Assembly (NCBI GenBank): GCA_035499735.1
Contig: DATJYC010000024.1
Coordinates: forward strand, 47,449-111,448
Source: VBDM01 sp035499735
GTDB lineage: Bacteria; Pseudomonadota; Gammaproteobacteria; Burkholderiales; SG8-39
Length of the DNA stretch: 64,000 bases
Reading direction: 5' to 3'
Part shown: piece by piece, positions 43,501 through 52,235 of the stretch
How the letters are laid out: every line of letters begins with the position of its first letter
Position numbering within the stretch: the first letter of the stretch is position 1
The notes under the pieces: generated by a model
What the model was told of the DNA's origin: nothing
Seen by the model: only the letters and a program-made list of their open reading frames with translations
Database searches by the model: none
Made by a program: the position numbers and the translations under genes

Positions 43501-44580
43501 ATGGCTTACTCGCGCGCGATCGCGTCGCTTCTTGCGCTCGGTCTCGCCGCCTGCGGTGGTGCAGGATCCGGAGGTGGCTCCTCCGGGCCGACGATCGACG
43601 CGAGCCGGATCACGCCGGGGTGCTTTCAGGGCGGCGCCACGCCCGAGCTGCAAATCGGAACCGGATTCCAGAATGCCGACTGGAACGACCCGCACGTGCT
43701 CAAGGTCGGGTCCCAGTACTGGATGTACGCGTCGTCGAACATGGGCTTGACCGCTCTGCCTTCGCCGGTGCAGATCTATCGCTTCACCTCGAGCGACGCC
43801 GCCAGCTGGACGCTCGATCCCGCGACGCCCGTTCTGACAGTCAGCGCGGGGCAATGGGACGAGGGCGGCAACGAGACGCCGGCAGTCGTGTTCTTCAACG
43901 GCCAGTACCACATGTTCTGGACCGGCTACCCCGACGCTTGGCCCAGCCTCAACGCGATGAACTTCAAGATCGGCCACGCCACCTCGAGCGACGGCATCGT
44001 CTGGACCAAGGACGCTGCGAATCCCGTGCTCGAGCCTTCCGGCGTGCTGGGGAATTTCGATCAGTACATCGTGGGCGAGCCGGGCCCGGTGGTGTTCAAC
44101 AGCACGCTCTACCTCTACTTCACCGCGGTGGGCGTGGACGCGGGGCTGTCGAGCAGCCTCCAAACGATAGGCGTCGTTACTTCAACAGATGGGACCACTT
44201 GGAACACGCCAGCGCTCGCGTTCAAGCCCGACCAGACCGTGTATCCACGCACAGACCACTGGGTCGGCTACTCCACTCCCAACGCCGTTGTGATCGGCGG
44301 CATGATGCACGTCTTTGTGGACGTCGCGAACGACGGTAGCGGGCAGTGGACCCAAAAGGCGCTGCACCACGCGTATTCCGCCGACGGCCTGACCGTCTGG
44401 GTGCAGGACGCGGCGCCCCTGCGCCAGCTCACGGACTTCGCCTGGACCGCACGCGAAATCCGCTCGCCGGCGGCGTTCCTCGACGGCACCACCCTGCGGC
44501 TCTATTTCGCAGGAGACGATCTCGGGAACACGAACGCCTGGGGCATCGGGCAGATCACGTGCTCGCTCGCGGCGCCATGA
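43501..44580 (+). CDS. Five-bladed beta-propeller lipoprotein, glycosidase-like
   Basis: A 359-residue lipoprotein with a signal ending LAAC (Cys18) and a Gly/Ser linker. The body has the repeating propeller phrases of the GH43/GH32/GH130-type superfamily: NDPHVLKVGSQYWMYASS, ETPAVVFFNGQYHMFWTGY, GEPGPVVFNSTLYLYFTA, and RSPAAFLDGTTLRLYFAGD. The Asp in the first and Glu in the middle blades fit catalytic acids, but activity is not proven. The stop overlaps the amidohydrolase ATG (ATGA). Confidence 0.75.
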   Translation: MAYSRAIASLLALGLAACGGAGSGGGSSGPTIDASRITPGCFQGGATPELQIGTGFQNADWNDPHVLKVGSQYWMYASSNMGLTALPSPVQIYRFTSSDAASWTLDPATPVLTVSAGQWDEGGNETPAVVFFNGQYHMFWTGYPDAWPSLNAMNFKIGHATSSDGIVWTKDAANPVLEPSGVLGNFDQYIVGEPGPVVFNSTLYLYFTAVGVDAGLSSSLQTIGVVTSTDGTTWNTPALAFKPDQTVYPRTDHWVGYSTPNAVVIGGMMHVFVDVANDGSGQWTQKALHHAYSADGLTVWVQDAAPLRQLTDFAWTAREIRSPAAFLDGTTLRLYFAGDDLGNTNAWGIGQITCSLAAP

Positions 44581-45533
44581 CAGCGCCGCACCGCATCGAC
44601 ACGCACCACCACATCTTCCCCGCGCGCTACATGGAGGCGGAGCGCGAGCGCGTGCTCGGCGTGGCGCACCGGCTCGCGCCGCAGATCCTCGCGTGGACGC
44701 CGGCTGCGGCGGTCGAGGCGCTCGACCGCGCGGGAATCGCGACCGCGGTCACCTCGATCTCGGCGCCTGGCGTGTGGTTCGGCGATGCGCGCGCGGCGGG
44801 CGGCCTGTCGCGTGACTGCAACGAGTACGCGGCGCGGATGGCGGGCGACCACCGCGGCCGCTTCGGCGTGTTCGCCGCGTTGCCGCTTCCGGACGTGGAC
44901 GGGAGCCTCGCCGAGATCGAGCACGCGTTCGACGTCCTGCGCGCCGACGGCGTCGGGCTGATGACGAGCTACGGCGAGGTTTGGCCGGGCGACGAGAGGC
45001 TCGCGCCGGTGTTCGACGAGCTCAACCGGCGCAAGGCGGTCGCGTATTTCCATCCGACGGCGGCGAGCGCCTGCGCCAACCTGCTCCCGGGGATTCCGGC
45101 GGCGACGATCGAGTTTCCCTTCGACACGACGCGCGCGATCGCGAGCCTGCTCTTCGGCGGGACGCTGTCGCGCTGCCCGGACATCCGCTTCATCTTCTCG
45201 CACGCGGGCGGAGCGCTGCCGATGCTCGCGCACCGCATCGCGGGGCTGATGCGCGTGCGCCCGGACCTGCTGGAGAAGCTGCCGAAGGGCGTGATGCACG
45301 AGTTCACCCGGCTCCACTACGACGTGTGCAGCGCCACCTCGCCGATCGCGTTCAACGCGATCCGCCAGCTCGCCGGCATCTCGCAGCTGCTCTACGGCAC
45401 CGACTTCCCCTACTGGCCGAGCGAGACCACCGGAGCGGGGCTCGCGCAGCTCGGCCTCCCCGCCGCTGAGCTGCGCGCGGTCGAGCGCGACAACGCGCTG
45501 CGCCTGCTGCCCCGGCTCGCGCGGGGCGCGTGA
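44577..45533 (+). CDS. Amidohydrolase (ACMSD-like decarboxylase/hydrolase family)
   Basis: A 318-residue TIM-barrel metal enzyme of the amidohydrolase 2 family. Metal ligands: Asp8-x-His10-x-His12, the AYFHPTAA His, the FIFSHAGG His and the GTDFPYW Asp. The family holds aminocarboxymuconate-semialdehyde, methylsalicylate and related decarboxylases. It overlaps both neighbours (ATGA before, GTGA after) in a three-gene operon with an MFS carrier, which suggests uptake and conversion of an aromatic or cyclic acid. Confidence 0.88.
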   Translation: MTAPHRIDTHHHIFPARYMEAERERVLGVAHRLAPQILAWTPAAAVEALDRAGIATAVTSISAPGVWFGDARAAGGLSRDCNEYAARMAGDHRGRFGVFAALPLPDVDGSLAEIEHAFDVLRADGVGLMTSYGEVWPGDERLAPVFDELNRRKAVAYFHPTAASACANLLPGIPAATIEFPFDTTRAIASLLFGGTLSRCPDIRFIFSHAGGALPMLAHRIAGLMRVRPDLLEKLPKGVMHEFTRLHYDVCSATSPIAFNAIRQLAGISQLLYGTDFPYWPSETTGAGLAQLGLPAAELRAVERDNALRLLPRLARGA

Positions 45534-46684
45534 GCTCTGTCGGAGACCGCGAGGGCCTGCGCGTCGCGCTGGCGGCGCTCGCCGCGCTCGCGGTTTCGCA
45601 GGGCATCGGCCGCTTCGCCTTCACGCCGATCCTACCGATGATGCAGCAGGACGTCGGGCTGTCGGTGCCCGAAGGCGGCTGGCTCGCCTCGGCGAACTAT
45701 CTCGGCTACCTCGTCGGCGCGCTCTGGGCGGTGCGCCTGCGCCTGTCCGCGCGCGCCGCCATCCGCGCGGGCCTCGCGGTCATCGGGCTGACGACGTTCG
45801 CGATGGCACTGCGCGACGGGTTCCTGCTTTGGCTCGTCCTGCGCGCGCTCGCCGGCGTCGCGAGCGCCTGGGTGCTGGTGTTCGTGTCCGCCTGGTCGCT
45901 CGAGCGGCTCGCGGCATTGGGGCGAATGAGCCTGAGCGGCGTGGTCTACGCGGGCGTGGGCGCGGGCATCGTCGTCGCCGGAGCGGCGTGCCTCATCCTC
46001 ATGCATCTGCACGCGGGCTCGTCCGCGGCGTGGACGAGCCTGGGCCTCGTCGCGCTCGCCGCGGGCGCGGTCATCTGGCCCGTCTTCGGATCGGGTGGCA
46101 CCGCCCACGCGCCTCCCGCGGAGCGATCGGGCGGGCGCGTGGGCGACTTTTGGCGGATGGTGCTGTGCTACGGCGCCTACGGCTTCGGTTACATCATCCC
46201 CGCGACGTTTCTCCCGGTGATGGCGAAGGAGGTCGTGCCCGATCCGGGACTTTTCGGCTGGGCTTGGCCCGTGTTCGGCGCGGCGGCCGTCGCCTCGACG
46301 CTGATCGCGCAGCGGATGCGTCGCTCGCACCGCCGCGTCTGGGCGGCGAGCCACGTCGTGATGGCCGCCGGCGTCGTCGTGCCGCTCGTGCTGCCCGGGC
46401 TCGCGGGGATCATCGCCGCCGCGCTGTGCGTCGGCGGCACTTTCGTCGTCATCACCCAGGCGGGCGTGCAGGAGGCGCGCGCGGTCGCGGGCGAGCGGGC
46501 CCGCGCGCTCATCGCCGCGATGACCTCGGCGTTCGCGGTGGGGCAGATCGTAGGGCCGCTCGCGGTCTCGGCTCTCGTGCGGGCGACGGGCGGCTTCTCG
46601 GCCGCGCTGATCGCCGCCGCCGCGCTGCTGGTGATTTCGGCCGCCGCGCTTCTCGCTACTCCGGCTGGATCCCCGCGAGCTTGA
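45530..46684 (+). CDS. MFS transporter, YbfB/YjiJ family
   Basis: A 384-residue membrane protein with about 12 helices. SQGIGRFAFTPILPMM in the first helix and the later AGVQEARAVAGERARALIAAMTSAFAVGQIVGPL are typical of the YbfB/YjiJ family of major facilitators. The GTG start overlaps the amidohydrolase stop by four bases. Its 3' end overlaps the convergent Bug gene by 29 bases. The substrate is unknown, probably the same compound that the amidohydrolase handles. Confidence 0.88.
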   Translation: MSSVGDREGLRVALAALAALAVSQGIGRFAFTPILPMMQQDVGLSVPEGGWLASANYLGYLVGALWAVRLRLSARAAIRAGLAVIGLTTFAMALRDGFLLWLVLRALAGVASAWVLVFVSAWSLERLAALGRMSLSGVVYAGVGAGIVVAGAACLILMHLHAGSSAAWTSLGLVALAAGAVIWPVFGSGGTAHAPPAERSGGRVGDFWRMVLCYGAYGFGYIIPATFLPVMAKEVVPDPGLFGWAWPVFGAAAVASTLIAQRMRRSHRRVWAASHVVMAAGVVVPLVLPGLAGIIAAALCVGGTFVVITQAGVQEARAVAGERARALIAAMTSAFAVGQIVGPLAVSALVRATGGFSAALIAAAALLVISAAALLATPAGSPRA

Positions 46685-47594
46685 CCAGCTTCGCCCAGTG
46701 CGCGATCTCGGCCTCGATGAATTTTCCGAGCTGCGCCGGGTCGAGCGGCGCGACGTCGGTGCCGATCGCGCCGAACTTCTCCTTCACTTCGGGCCTGGCG
46801 AGCGCGGCAGCGGTCGCCCTGTGCAGCCTGAGCACGACCTCGGGCGGGGTGCGCGCGGGCGCCATCAGCGCGAACCACGCGATCAGCTCGTAGCCGGGCA
46901 GCTCCTCGGAGAGCGCCGGAAGGTCGGGCGCGAGCGGCGTGCGCTTCGCCGAGGTCACGGCGAGGCCGCGCAGCTTTCCGCCTTTCGCCTGCGCGAGCGC
47001 GTTGCCGAGGTCGACGAAGGTGAAGGCGATCGTGCCGCCGAGCGTGTCGGTGATCGCCTGCGGGATGCCCTTGTACGGAACCTCGAGCACGTCGATCCTG
47101 CCCATCGATCTGAGGAGCGCGAGCGACACCTGCGAGCCCGAGGAGCCGTAGCCCGCCGACTGGCTCCTCGTCCGCGAGTACGCGAGGAATTCCTTCAGCG
47201 TCTTCGGGGGATAGTCGGGCTTCGCCATCAGCATGAAGGAGGTGGTGGCGATGCGCGCGATGGGCGCGAAATCCTTCACCGGGTCGTACGAGAGCTTCCT
47301 GAACAGGCTGACGTTCGCGGCCTGCGGCGTGTTGGTCGTCACGAGCAGCGTGTAGCCGTCGGGCGCGGCCTTCGCGACCTCGGCCGCGGCGATGCTCCCT
47401 TGAGCGCCCGCCTTGTTCTCGACGATGAAAGGCGCCCCGAGCGCGGCCGCAAGCTCCGCCCCGGTGAGCCGCGCGACCTGGTCGGTGGCGCTGCCCGCGG
47501 GGAAGGGGACGACGAGCTTCACCGGGCGCGAGGGATAGTTCTGCGCCTGGGCGGAAGCGGCCAGGACCACGGCGGCGAGAAGAGCGGATCGCAC
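46656..47594 (-). CDS. Bug/TctC-family periplasmic receptor
   Basis: A 312-residue exported protein: signal peptide to AQA-QN, YPSRPVKLVVPFPAGSATD, APDGYTLL and VPYKGIPQ. It has no permease partner. It begins 10 bases after the TPR lipoprotein gene on the same strand, so it may be transcribed with mrcB. Its end overlaps the MFS gene on the other strand by 29 bases. Confidence 0.92.
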   Translation of the reverse strand: MRSALLAAVVLAASAQAQNYPSRPVKLVVPFPAGSATDQVARLTGAELAAALGAPFIVENKAGAQGSIAAAEVAKAAPDGYTLLVTTNTPQAANVSLFRKLSYDPVKDFAPIARIATTSFMLMAKPDYPPKTLKEFLAYSRTRSQSAGYGSSGSQVSLALLRSMGRIDVLEVPYKGIPQAITDTLGGTIAFTFVDLGNALAQAKGGKLRGLAVTSAKRTPLAPDLPALSEELPGYELIAWFALMAPARTPPEVVLRLHRATAAALARPEVKEKFGAIGTDVAPLDPAQLGKFIEAEIAHWAKLVKLAGIQPE

Positions 47595-47603
47595 CGGTTC
47601 CTC

Positions 47604-48044
47604 CTATTTCAGCCGGTCGGCCGCGTCGAGCGCGGCCCGGGCGCCCTGCGCGTCGCCGCGCGCCTCGCGCGACCTGGCGATGAGCTGCCAGTTCTCGAAG
47701 CGCAGCGCGTTGTCGCCGCCCGCCCAGGAGCTGGAGCGCTGCGCGCAGCTCTCCGCCTGCACGTAATCCTTCTGGTCGAGGCGCACGCGCGCTAGCTCCT
47801 GCCACAGCCGCGGGTTGCGCGGCTCTATCCTCACGCCACGCTCGAGCAGCGCCGCTGCGTTCGCCGTCTGTCCCTGCTCGCTCGCCGTGTGCGCGTCCTT
47901 CATGAGGCTCGCGATCGCCGGGCTCTCGGTGTAGCTGGGCTGCGGGAAGGGCGAGCCGGGCGGCGGGGGAACGGTCGCGAACTTGGGCGAGCTGGCGCAG
48001 GCTGCGAGAAACATGGCGAGGACTGCGGCGAAGCGCCGGGTCAT
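47604..48044 (-). CDS. TPR lipoprotein, LpoP-like activator of PBP1b
   Basis: A 146-residue lipoprotein with the signal ending LAAC (Cys16). After a proline-rich linker, one or two TPR motifs lie at about residues 50-120 (ANAAALLERGVRIEPRNPRLWQELARVRLDQKDY). It follows mrcB by 14 bases. P. aeruginosa LpoP is a TPR lipoprotein encoded beside the PBP1b gene and activates that enzyme. The same gene order and architecture here support that role by inference. Confidence 0.72.
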   Translation of the reverse strand: MTRRFAAVLAMFLAACASSPKFATVPPPPGSPFPQPSYTESPAIASLMKDAHTASEQGQTANAAALLERGVRIEPRNPRLWQELARVRLDQKDYVQAESCAQRSSSWAGGDNALRFENWQLIARSREARGDAQGARAALDAADRLK

Positions 48045-48058
48045 CCCCGCATTTTATT

Positions 48059-50389
48059 TCATCGTCCCCACAGGCGCTGCCACCAGCTCTTGGTGGTCTG
48101 CTTGACGCTCTCGACGGCGATGCCCACCGCGGTCGCGCACGGGGCGCGGCCGACGGGCGCCGAGCCGTTCGCGAAGGGCAGCTCGAGCGACCCGTCGCAG
48201 CCGGCGTCGGCGCGCAGGCCGCTCGCCGGGTCGATGCGCACGTTCTCGATGCCCTCGGGCTTGGGCAGCGCGAGCGGCTCGGGCGAGAGCGATCCCACGA
48301 TCTCGCCCCACACGGGCAGCGCCGCGGCGGCGCCGGTGAGCCGCGCCGCGCGGTTGTCGTCGTAGCCGATCCACACGACGGCGAGCCGGTCGCCGGTGAA
48401 GCCGGCGAACCAGGCGTCGCGCTGCTCGTCGGTCGTTCCGGTCTTGCCGGCGGCGGCGATGTCGGGAGGCAGCCAGGCCTTGAGGCCCTGCCCGGTGCCT
48501 TCGCGCACCACGCCCTGCATGGCGGCGGTGATGAGGTAGACGGGCTCGGGCGGGAAGGCCTGCTCGACGGCAAGCGGGTAGCGCTTCAAGGGCTTGCCGT
48601 CGGCGGTGGTGACCTCGCGGATGGCACGCAGCGGCGCGCGGAAGCCGCCGCTCGCGATGGTCTGGTACATCTGCGCGACCTCGAGCGGCGAAAGATCGAG
48701 CGCGCCGAGGAGCGTCGCCGCGTAGGGCGGCATCTCGCGCTGGATCCCGAGGCGCTCGAGCGTCCCCAGCACGCGCGAGATGCCGATGTCGGTCCCCAGG
48801 CGCGCGGTGGCGACGTTGAGCGACTGCGCGAACGCGGTGCGCAGGGGCACGCTGCCGTGGAACTGCCGGTCGAAGTTCATCGGCTCCCAGTCGGGCGCGC
48901 CGCGGCTTTTCCACACGAAGGGGCCGTCGTCGAGCGGGGTGACGAGCGTGTAGCGCGCGGGGTCGGAGAGCGCGGTGAGGTAGACCGCGGGCTTGAGGAG
49001 CGAGCCGACCGGGCGCGCGGCGTCGAGGGCCCGGTTGAAGCCGCGGAAGCGCGGGTCGGCTCCGCCGACGAGCGCCTCGACCTCGCCCGTCTGGCTGTCG
49101 GTGATGACCACCGCGCCCTCGATGCCGCGCTCGCCGAAGCGCTTGTCGCGGTCGTACTGGGCGAGGCGCCGCTCGAGCACGGTCTCGGCGCGGTTCTGGG
49201 CGCGCGGGTCGAGGGTCGTGAATATGCGCAGGCCTTCCGAGCGCAGGTCGGCTTCGTCGTAGTCGCGGCGCAGGTGCCTGTATACGAGGTCGACGAAGGC
49301 GGGGTGGGGCGAGGTGCCGCGGCCGGACTTGGCGTTCACGCCCAGACTCGTCGATCGCGCGAGCATGTATTCCTCGGGCGTGATCGCGCTGGTGTTCCTC
49401 ATCTCGCGCAGCACGAGATTGCGGCGCTCGAGCGCCCGGTCGGGGTGGCGGTAGGGGTCGTAGACGCCGGGGCCTTTCACCAGCGCCACGAGGAGCGCGG
49501 CTTCGGGCAGGGTCAGCCGGTCGACCGTCTTGCCGAAGTAGTACAGGGACCCCAGGCCCACGCCGTGGATCGCTCGGTCGCGGTCCTGGCCGAGGTAGAT
49601 CTCGTTGAGGTAGGTCTCGAGGATCTCGTCCTTGCCGTAGTGCAGCTCGAGCAGCACCGCCATGATGAATTCGGTGCCCTTGCGCTGGAGCGTGCGCTCG
49701 GGGGTGAGGAAGAAGTTCTTCACGAGCTGCTGCGTCAGCGTGCTTCCGCCCTGCAGGCCCTTGAAGCGCACGAAGCTCCACAAGGCGCGCGCGATGCCGC
49801 GCAGGTCGAAGCCGTGGTGCTGGTAGAAACTGCGGTCCTCGGTCGAGATCAGCGCCTGCACCAGGGGCTTGGGTACCTCCGACAGCCGCACCAGCACCCG
49901 GTCCTGGTTGTTGCCGGGGTAGATCCCGCCGATCGCCAGGGGCTCCAGGCGCGCGAGCGGCAGGTCGAGTCCCTGCCCGTCCTGCACCTTCGCGACGCCG
50001 TTCGCGTCGAAATCGACCCGCAGCAGCAAGGCGTTCTGCGGCCCGTCCCAGAAGCGGAAGGGACGCACCGAGATCAGCAGCCGCTCGCCGTCGCGCACAT
50101 ACCAGCCCGAATCGCCCTCGACGCGGCCCTCGCGGTAGCTGTTCTCGCGCAACTCGTCGACCACGTCGGCCTCCGACACGCGCAGCCCGGCGTGCAGCTC
50201 CAGCGGCCGCGCGTAAAGGCGGGCAGGCAGCGCGAAGCGGCGCCCCTCGAACTCGCTGCGGACGCGGAAATCGAGATATGCGGTGAAGCTCACTGCGAGC
50301 AGCGCGAGCGCGAGACAGGCGTAGCGGAAATAGCGCCAGCGCTTCGAGCGCGGCGACTCGATCTCACCGAAAATGCGGCGGCGGAACAT
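48059..50389 (-). CDS. mrcB: Penicillin-binding protein 1b (bifunctional transglycosylase/transpeptidase)
   Basis: A 776-residue peptidoglycan synthase. A cytoplasmic N-terminus with a membrane helix at residues 23-40 is followed by a UB2H-like region. The GT51 transglycosylase has Glu184 in ISTEDRSFYQHHG, then GGSTLTQQLVKN. The transpeptidase has S463-LLK, S523-LN and K649-TGTT. The start at 50389 (MFRRR) is preferred over a longer frame from 50512 that reaches into the opposite promoter. It is transcribed with the LpoP-like gene. Confidence 0.93.
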   Translation of the reverse strand: MFRRRIFGEIESPRSKRWRYFRYACLALALLAVSFTAYLDFRVRSEFEGRRFALPARLYARPLELHAGLRVSEADVVDELRENSYREGRVEGDSGWYVRDGERLLISVRPFRFWDGPQNALLLRVDFDANGVAKVQDGQGLDLPLARLEPLAIGGIYPGNNQDRVLVRLSEVPKPLVQALISTEDRSFYQHHGFDLRGIARALWSFVRFKGLQGGSTLTQQLVKNFFLTPERTLQRKGTEFIMAVLLELHYGKDEILETYLNEIYLGQDRDRAIHGVGLGSLYYFGKTVDRLTLPEAALLVALVKGPGVYDPYRHPDRALERRNLVLREMRNTSAITPEEYMLARSTSLGVNAKSGRGTSPHPAFVDLVYRHLRRDYDEADLRSEGLRIFTTLDPRAQNRAETVLERRLAQYDRDKRFGERGIEGAVVITDSQTGEVEALVGGADPRFRGFNRALDAARPVGSLLKPAVYLTALSDPARYTLVTPLDDGPFVWKSRGAPDWEPMNFDRQFHGSVPLRTAFAQSLNVATARLGTDIGISRVLGTLERLGIQREMPPYAATLLGALDLSPLEVAQMYQTIASGGFRAPLRAIREVTTADGKPLKRYPLAVEQAFPPEPVYLITAAMQGVVREGTGQGLKAWLPPDIAAAGKTGTTDEQRDAWFAGFTGDRLAVVWIGYDDNRAARLTGAAAALPVWGEIVGSLSPEPLALPKPEGIENVRIDPASGLRADAGCDGSLELPFANGSAPVGRAPCATAVGIAVESVKQTTKSWWQRLWGR

Positions 50390-50460
50390 GGCGCGGATTG
50401 TACTTTGACGCGGAAAGGCGGCGAAGGTTGACGAGCGTTGAGTGCTCGTGTTCGACAAGG

Positions 50461-50490
50461 AAACTCTGTCGTCGTTCGGCGACAGAGTTT
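50461..50490. promoter_or_regulatory. 11-bp inverted repeat upstream of the enolase-superfamily gene
   Basis: AAACTCTGTCG and CGACAGAGTTT, perfect arms separated by eight bases. It lies 24 bases before the ATG at 50515 and about 70 from mrcB. A TAGACT hexamer (50500-50505) next to it may be the -10, so the repeat would cover the -35. It is probably an operator for a regulator encoded elsewhere. Confidence 0.55.
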
Positions 50491-50514
50491 GCATTCGGCT
50501 AGACTCTTGCACTC

Positions 50515-51648
50515 ATGAATATCACCTCCCTCCAGGTCCACATCCTCCGCGTGCCGGACACGGACCGCCCGCACTGGGTATCGCATTTCGTGGTCCCGAA
50601 GGCGAACGAGATCCTGGTGCGGATGCAGACGGACGCCGGCATCCAGGGGATCGGGATCGCGACGTCATACACGCCGATCGAGGCGGCGATCCACGCGGTG
50701 AAGACGGGGATAACCGATCTCGTCGTCGGCGCGGACGCCCTGGCGCCGGAGGCGCTGTATCAGAAGCTCTTCGCGCTGACCTGGCAGCGGCACGCGTTCG
50801 AGAGGAAGTGGACGCGCGAGGCGATCGTGCGGATTTCGGCGGCCGTTGACATCGCGCTGTGGGACATCATCGGGAAGAAAGCCGGGCTGCCGCTGTGGCG
50901 CCTCTTCGGCGGCTTTCGCAGCGAGGTGCCGTGCTACGTGACCTGCGCCTACTACCGCGACGGGAAGTCGCTCGCGGAGCTGCGCGACGAGATGCAGATG
51001 CTGAAAGCGCAGGGGCACCGCGGCTTCAAGGCCAAGGCGGGCGGGCTGCCGCTCGCCGAGGACATGGAGCGCCTGGAGGTGGTGCGCGAGGTGATCGGGG
51101 AGGAGGCCGACCTGATGGTCGACGTGAACCGCGGCTGGGACCTGCCGACCGCGATCGAGGGGGCGAGGCAGCTCGAGCCGCTCAATGTGCGCTGGCTGGA
51201 GGAGCCGGTGCGCTGGCACGACGACCGGAGAATGCTCAAGCTCCTCGCGCAGAAGACGCGCATTCCGCTCTCCGCCGGCGAGAGCGAGCTCACTGCCTAC
51301 GGCTGCCGGGCGCTGCTGGAGGAGCAGGCGATCCAGATCCTCCAGTTCGACTGCACCATGATGGGCGGCTTCACCGAAGGCCGGAAGCTCGCGGCGCTCG
51401 CCGAGTTCAACCACGTCCAGGTCGCGCCCCACCACGACTGCTTTATCCACGCGCACATCGTCGCGGGATCGCCTGCGGGGGTCATCGTCGAGTCCTTCAC
51501 CGATCCGGAGCGCGACCCGCTCCAGGCCGAGCTGTTCGAGGACCCGCCGAGGATCGCAAACGGCGTGCTGACGCTGAAGGAAGCGCCAGGGCTCGGGCTG
51601 ACGCTGTCCGAGCGGGCGCTGAAGAAATTCGGGGAGAGGATTCTCTAG
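50515..51648 (+). CDS. Mandelate racemase / muconate lactonizing enzyme family protein
   Basis: A 377-residue enolase-superfamily enzyme. The catalytic KAKAGG has Lys172 and Lys174. The metal ligands are Asp203 (VDVNRGW), Glu229 or Glu230 (LEEPV) and Glu256 (SAGESE), and His306 lies in APHHD. These fit sugar-acid dehydratases or racemases of the mandelate-racemase subgroup. No partner gene is adjacent. The stop shares CTAG with the small convergent gene. The upstream palindrome suggests substrate-controlled expression. Confidence 0.88.
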   Translation: MNITSLQVHILRVPDTDRPHWVSHFVVPKANEILVRMQTDAGIQGIGIATSYTPIEAAIHAVKTGITDLVVGADALAPEALYQKLFALTWQRHAFERKWTREAIVRISAAVDIALWDIIGKKAGLPLWRLFGGFRSEVPCYVTCAYYRDGKSLAELRDEMQMLKAQGHRGFKAKAGGLPLAEDMERLEVVREVIGEEADLMVDVNRGWDLPTAIEGARQLEPLNVRWLEEPVRWHDDRRMLKLLAQKTRIPLSAGESELTAYGCRALLEEQAIQILQFDCTMMGGFTEGRKLAALAEFNHVQVAPHHDCFIHAHIVAGSPAGVIVESFTDPERDPLQAELFEDPPRIANGVLTLKEAPGLGLTLSERALKKFGERIL

Positions 51649-51824
51649 CGGCTTGCGCGGCGGCGGGCCCGCCGCTCGACGACGTGCGCGAAGCGCCACG
51701 TCCCGCGGCCGCCCTTGACGAACACGACCTTCGTCAGGCGCGCGCACCTGCGGCAGGCCGCAGTCGTGAGCGCGAGGACTTCTTCGGGCGTCGGATAGCG
51801 GTACAGCACGATGCGGTTGGTCAT
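51645..51824 (-). CDS. Small paralogous protein 1 (59 aa), unknown function
   Basis: A 59-residue basic protein: YPTPEEVLALTTAACRRCAR near the N-terminus, then a charged region and an Arg-rich tail. A ribosome site (AAGGGAGGG) precedes ATG 51824; an upstream in-frame ATG at 51854 is unlikely. It is clearly related to two other tiny proteins at 52631-52810 and 53154-53336 (shared YPT-x-[ED]-E-h-x-A-L-x-x-A-A-x-R). No database family is recognised. It carries two cysteines absent from the others. Confidence 0.62.
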   Translation of the reverse strand: MTNRIVLYRYPTPEEVLALTTAACRRCARLTKVVFVKGGRGTWRFAHVVERRARRRASR

Positions 51825-51897
51825 GATGCCCTCCCTTCTGAATCGCCTTTCCATTGGGATACTCTAGACTTCCGGCCCGCCGGTCTCGCCGTCCCGC

Positions 51898-51916
51898 GGC
51901 ACAGCGGTTCTGTGCC
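51898..51916. promoter_or_regulatory. Palindrome A upstream of small protein 1
   Basis: GGCACAG and CTGTGCC (7-bp arms, 5-base spacer), 73 bases upstream of ATG 51824. The whole leader (about 51835-51960) is similar in sequence to the leader of small protein 2, which has a related palindrome at 52901-52919. It may be a promoter operator. Confidence 0.5.
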
Positions 51917-51954
51917 CTATGGGCGGGAACACCGTGAAATATTTCCGGGCCCAG

Positions 51955-51994
51955 TTGACGCGCGTGGCCTCGCTCTGTACAGTTCATCTGTACA
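51955..51994 (+). promoter_or_regulatory. Promoter and operator of the toxin-antitoxin operon
   Basis: TTGACG (51955-51960), 17 bases, then TACAGT (51978-51983). The -10 is inside the palindrome TGTACAG-N5-CTGTACA (51976-51994), which ends one base before the antitoxin ATG at 51996. The arrangement fits autorepression by the antitoxin or toxin-antitoxin complex. No ribosome site is visible, so the message is leaderless or nearly so. Confidence 0.65.
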
Positions 51995-51995
51995 T

Positions 51996-52235
51996 ATGAA
52001 AGACGTCAAGGTCACCGTCCTGCGGCAGAAGCTGCCCGAATATCTCGCCCGCGTGAAGCGCGGCGAGCGCGTCCGCGTGACGTCCAGGGGCAGGGTGATC
52101 GCCGAGCTGGCGCCGCCCTCCGCCGCGAAGGACGATGCCGACGCGGCCCGCGAGCGCCTGCGCGGCAGCGTGCGGCGCTACGAGCGGCCGCTCGAGCCGG
52201 TCGTCGATCCGAAGCAGTGGGACGCCAACAAGTGA
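51996..52235 (+). CDS. Phd/YefM-type antitoxin
   Basis: A 79-residue antitoxin. The N-terminus KVTVLRQKLPEYLARVKRGERVRVTSRGRVIAEL is the Phd/YefM DNA-binding fold. The C-terminal part, rich in charged residues (ERLRGSVRRYERP), would wrap the toxin. The GTG start of the toxin overlaps the stop (GTGA). The usual role is to neutralise the VapC RNase and repress the operon. Confidence 0.85.
   Translation: MKDVKVTVLRQKLPEYLARVKRGERVRVTSRGRVIAELAPPSAAKDDADAARERLRGSVRRYERPLEPVVDPKQWDANK

Noticed and set aside
51890..51996. Palindromes as LexA (SOS) boxes
   Set aside because: LexA sites are CTGT-N8-ACAG. Here the order is inverted, ACAG-N5-CTGT.
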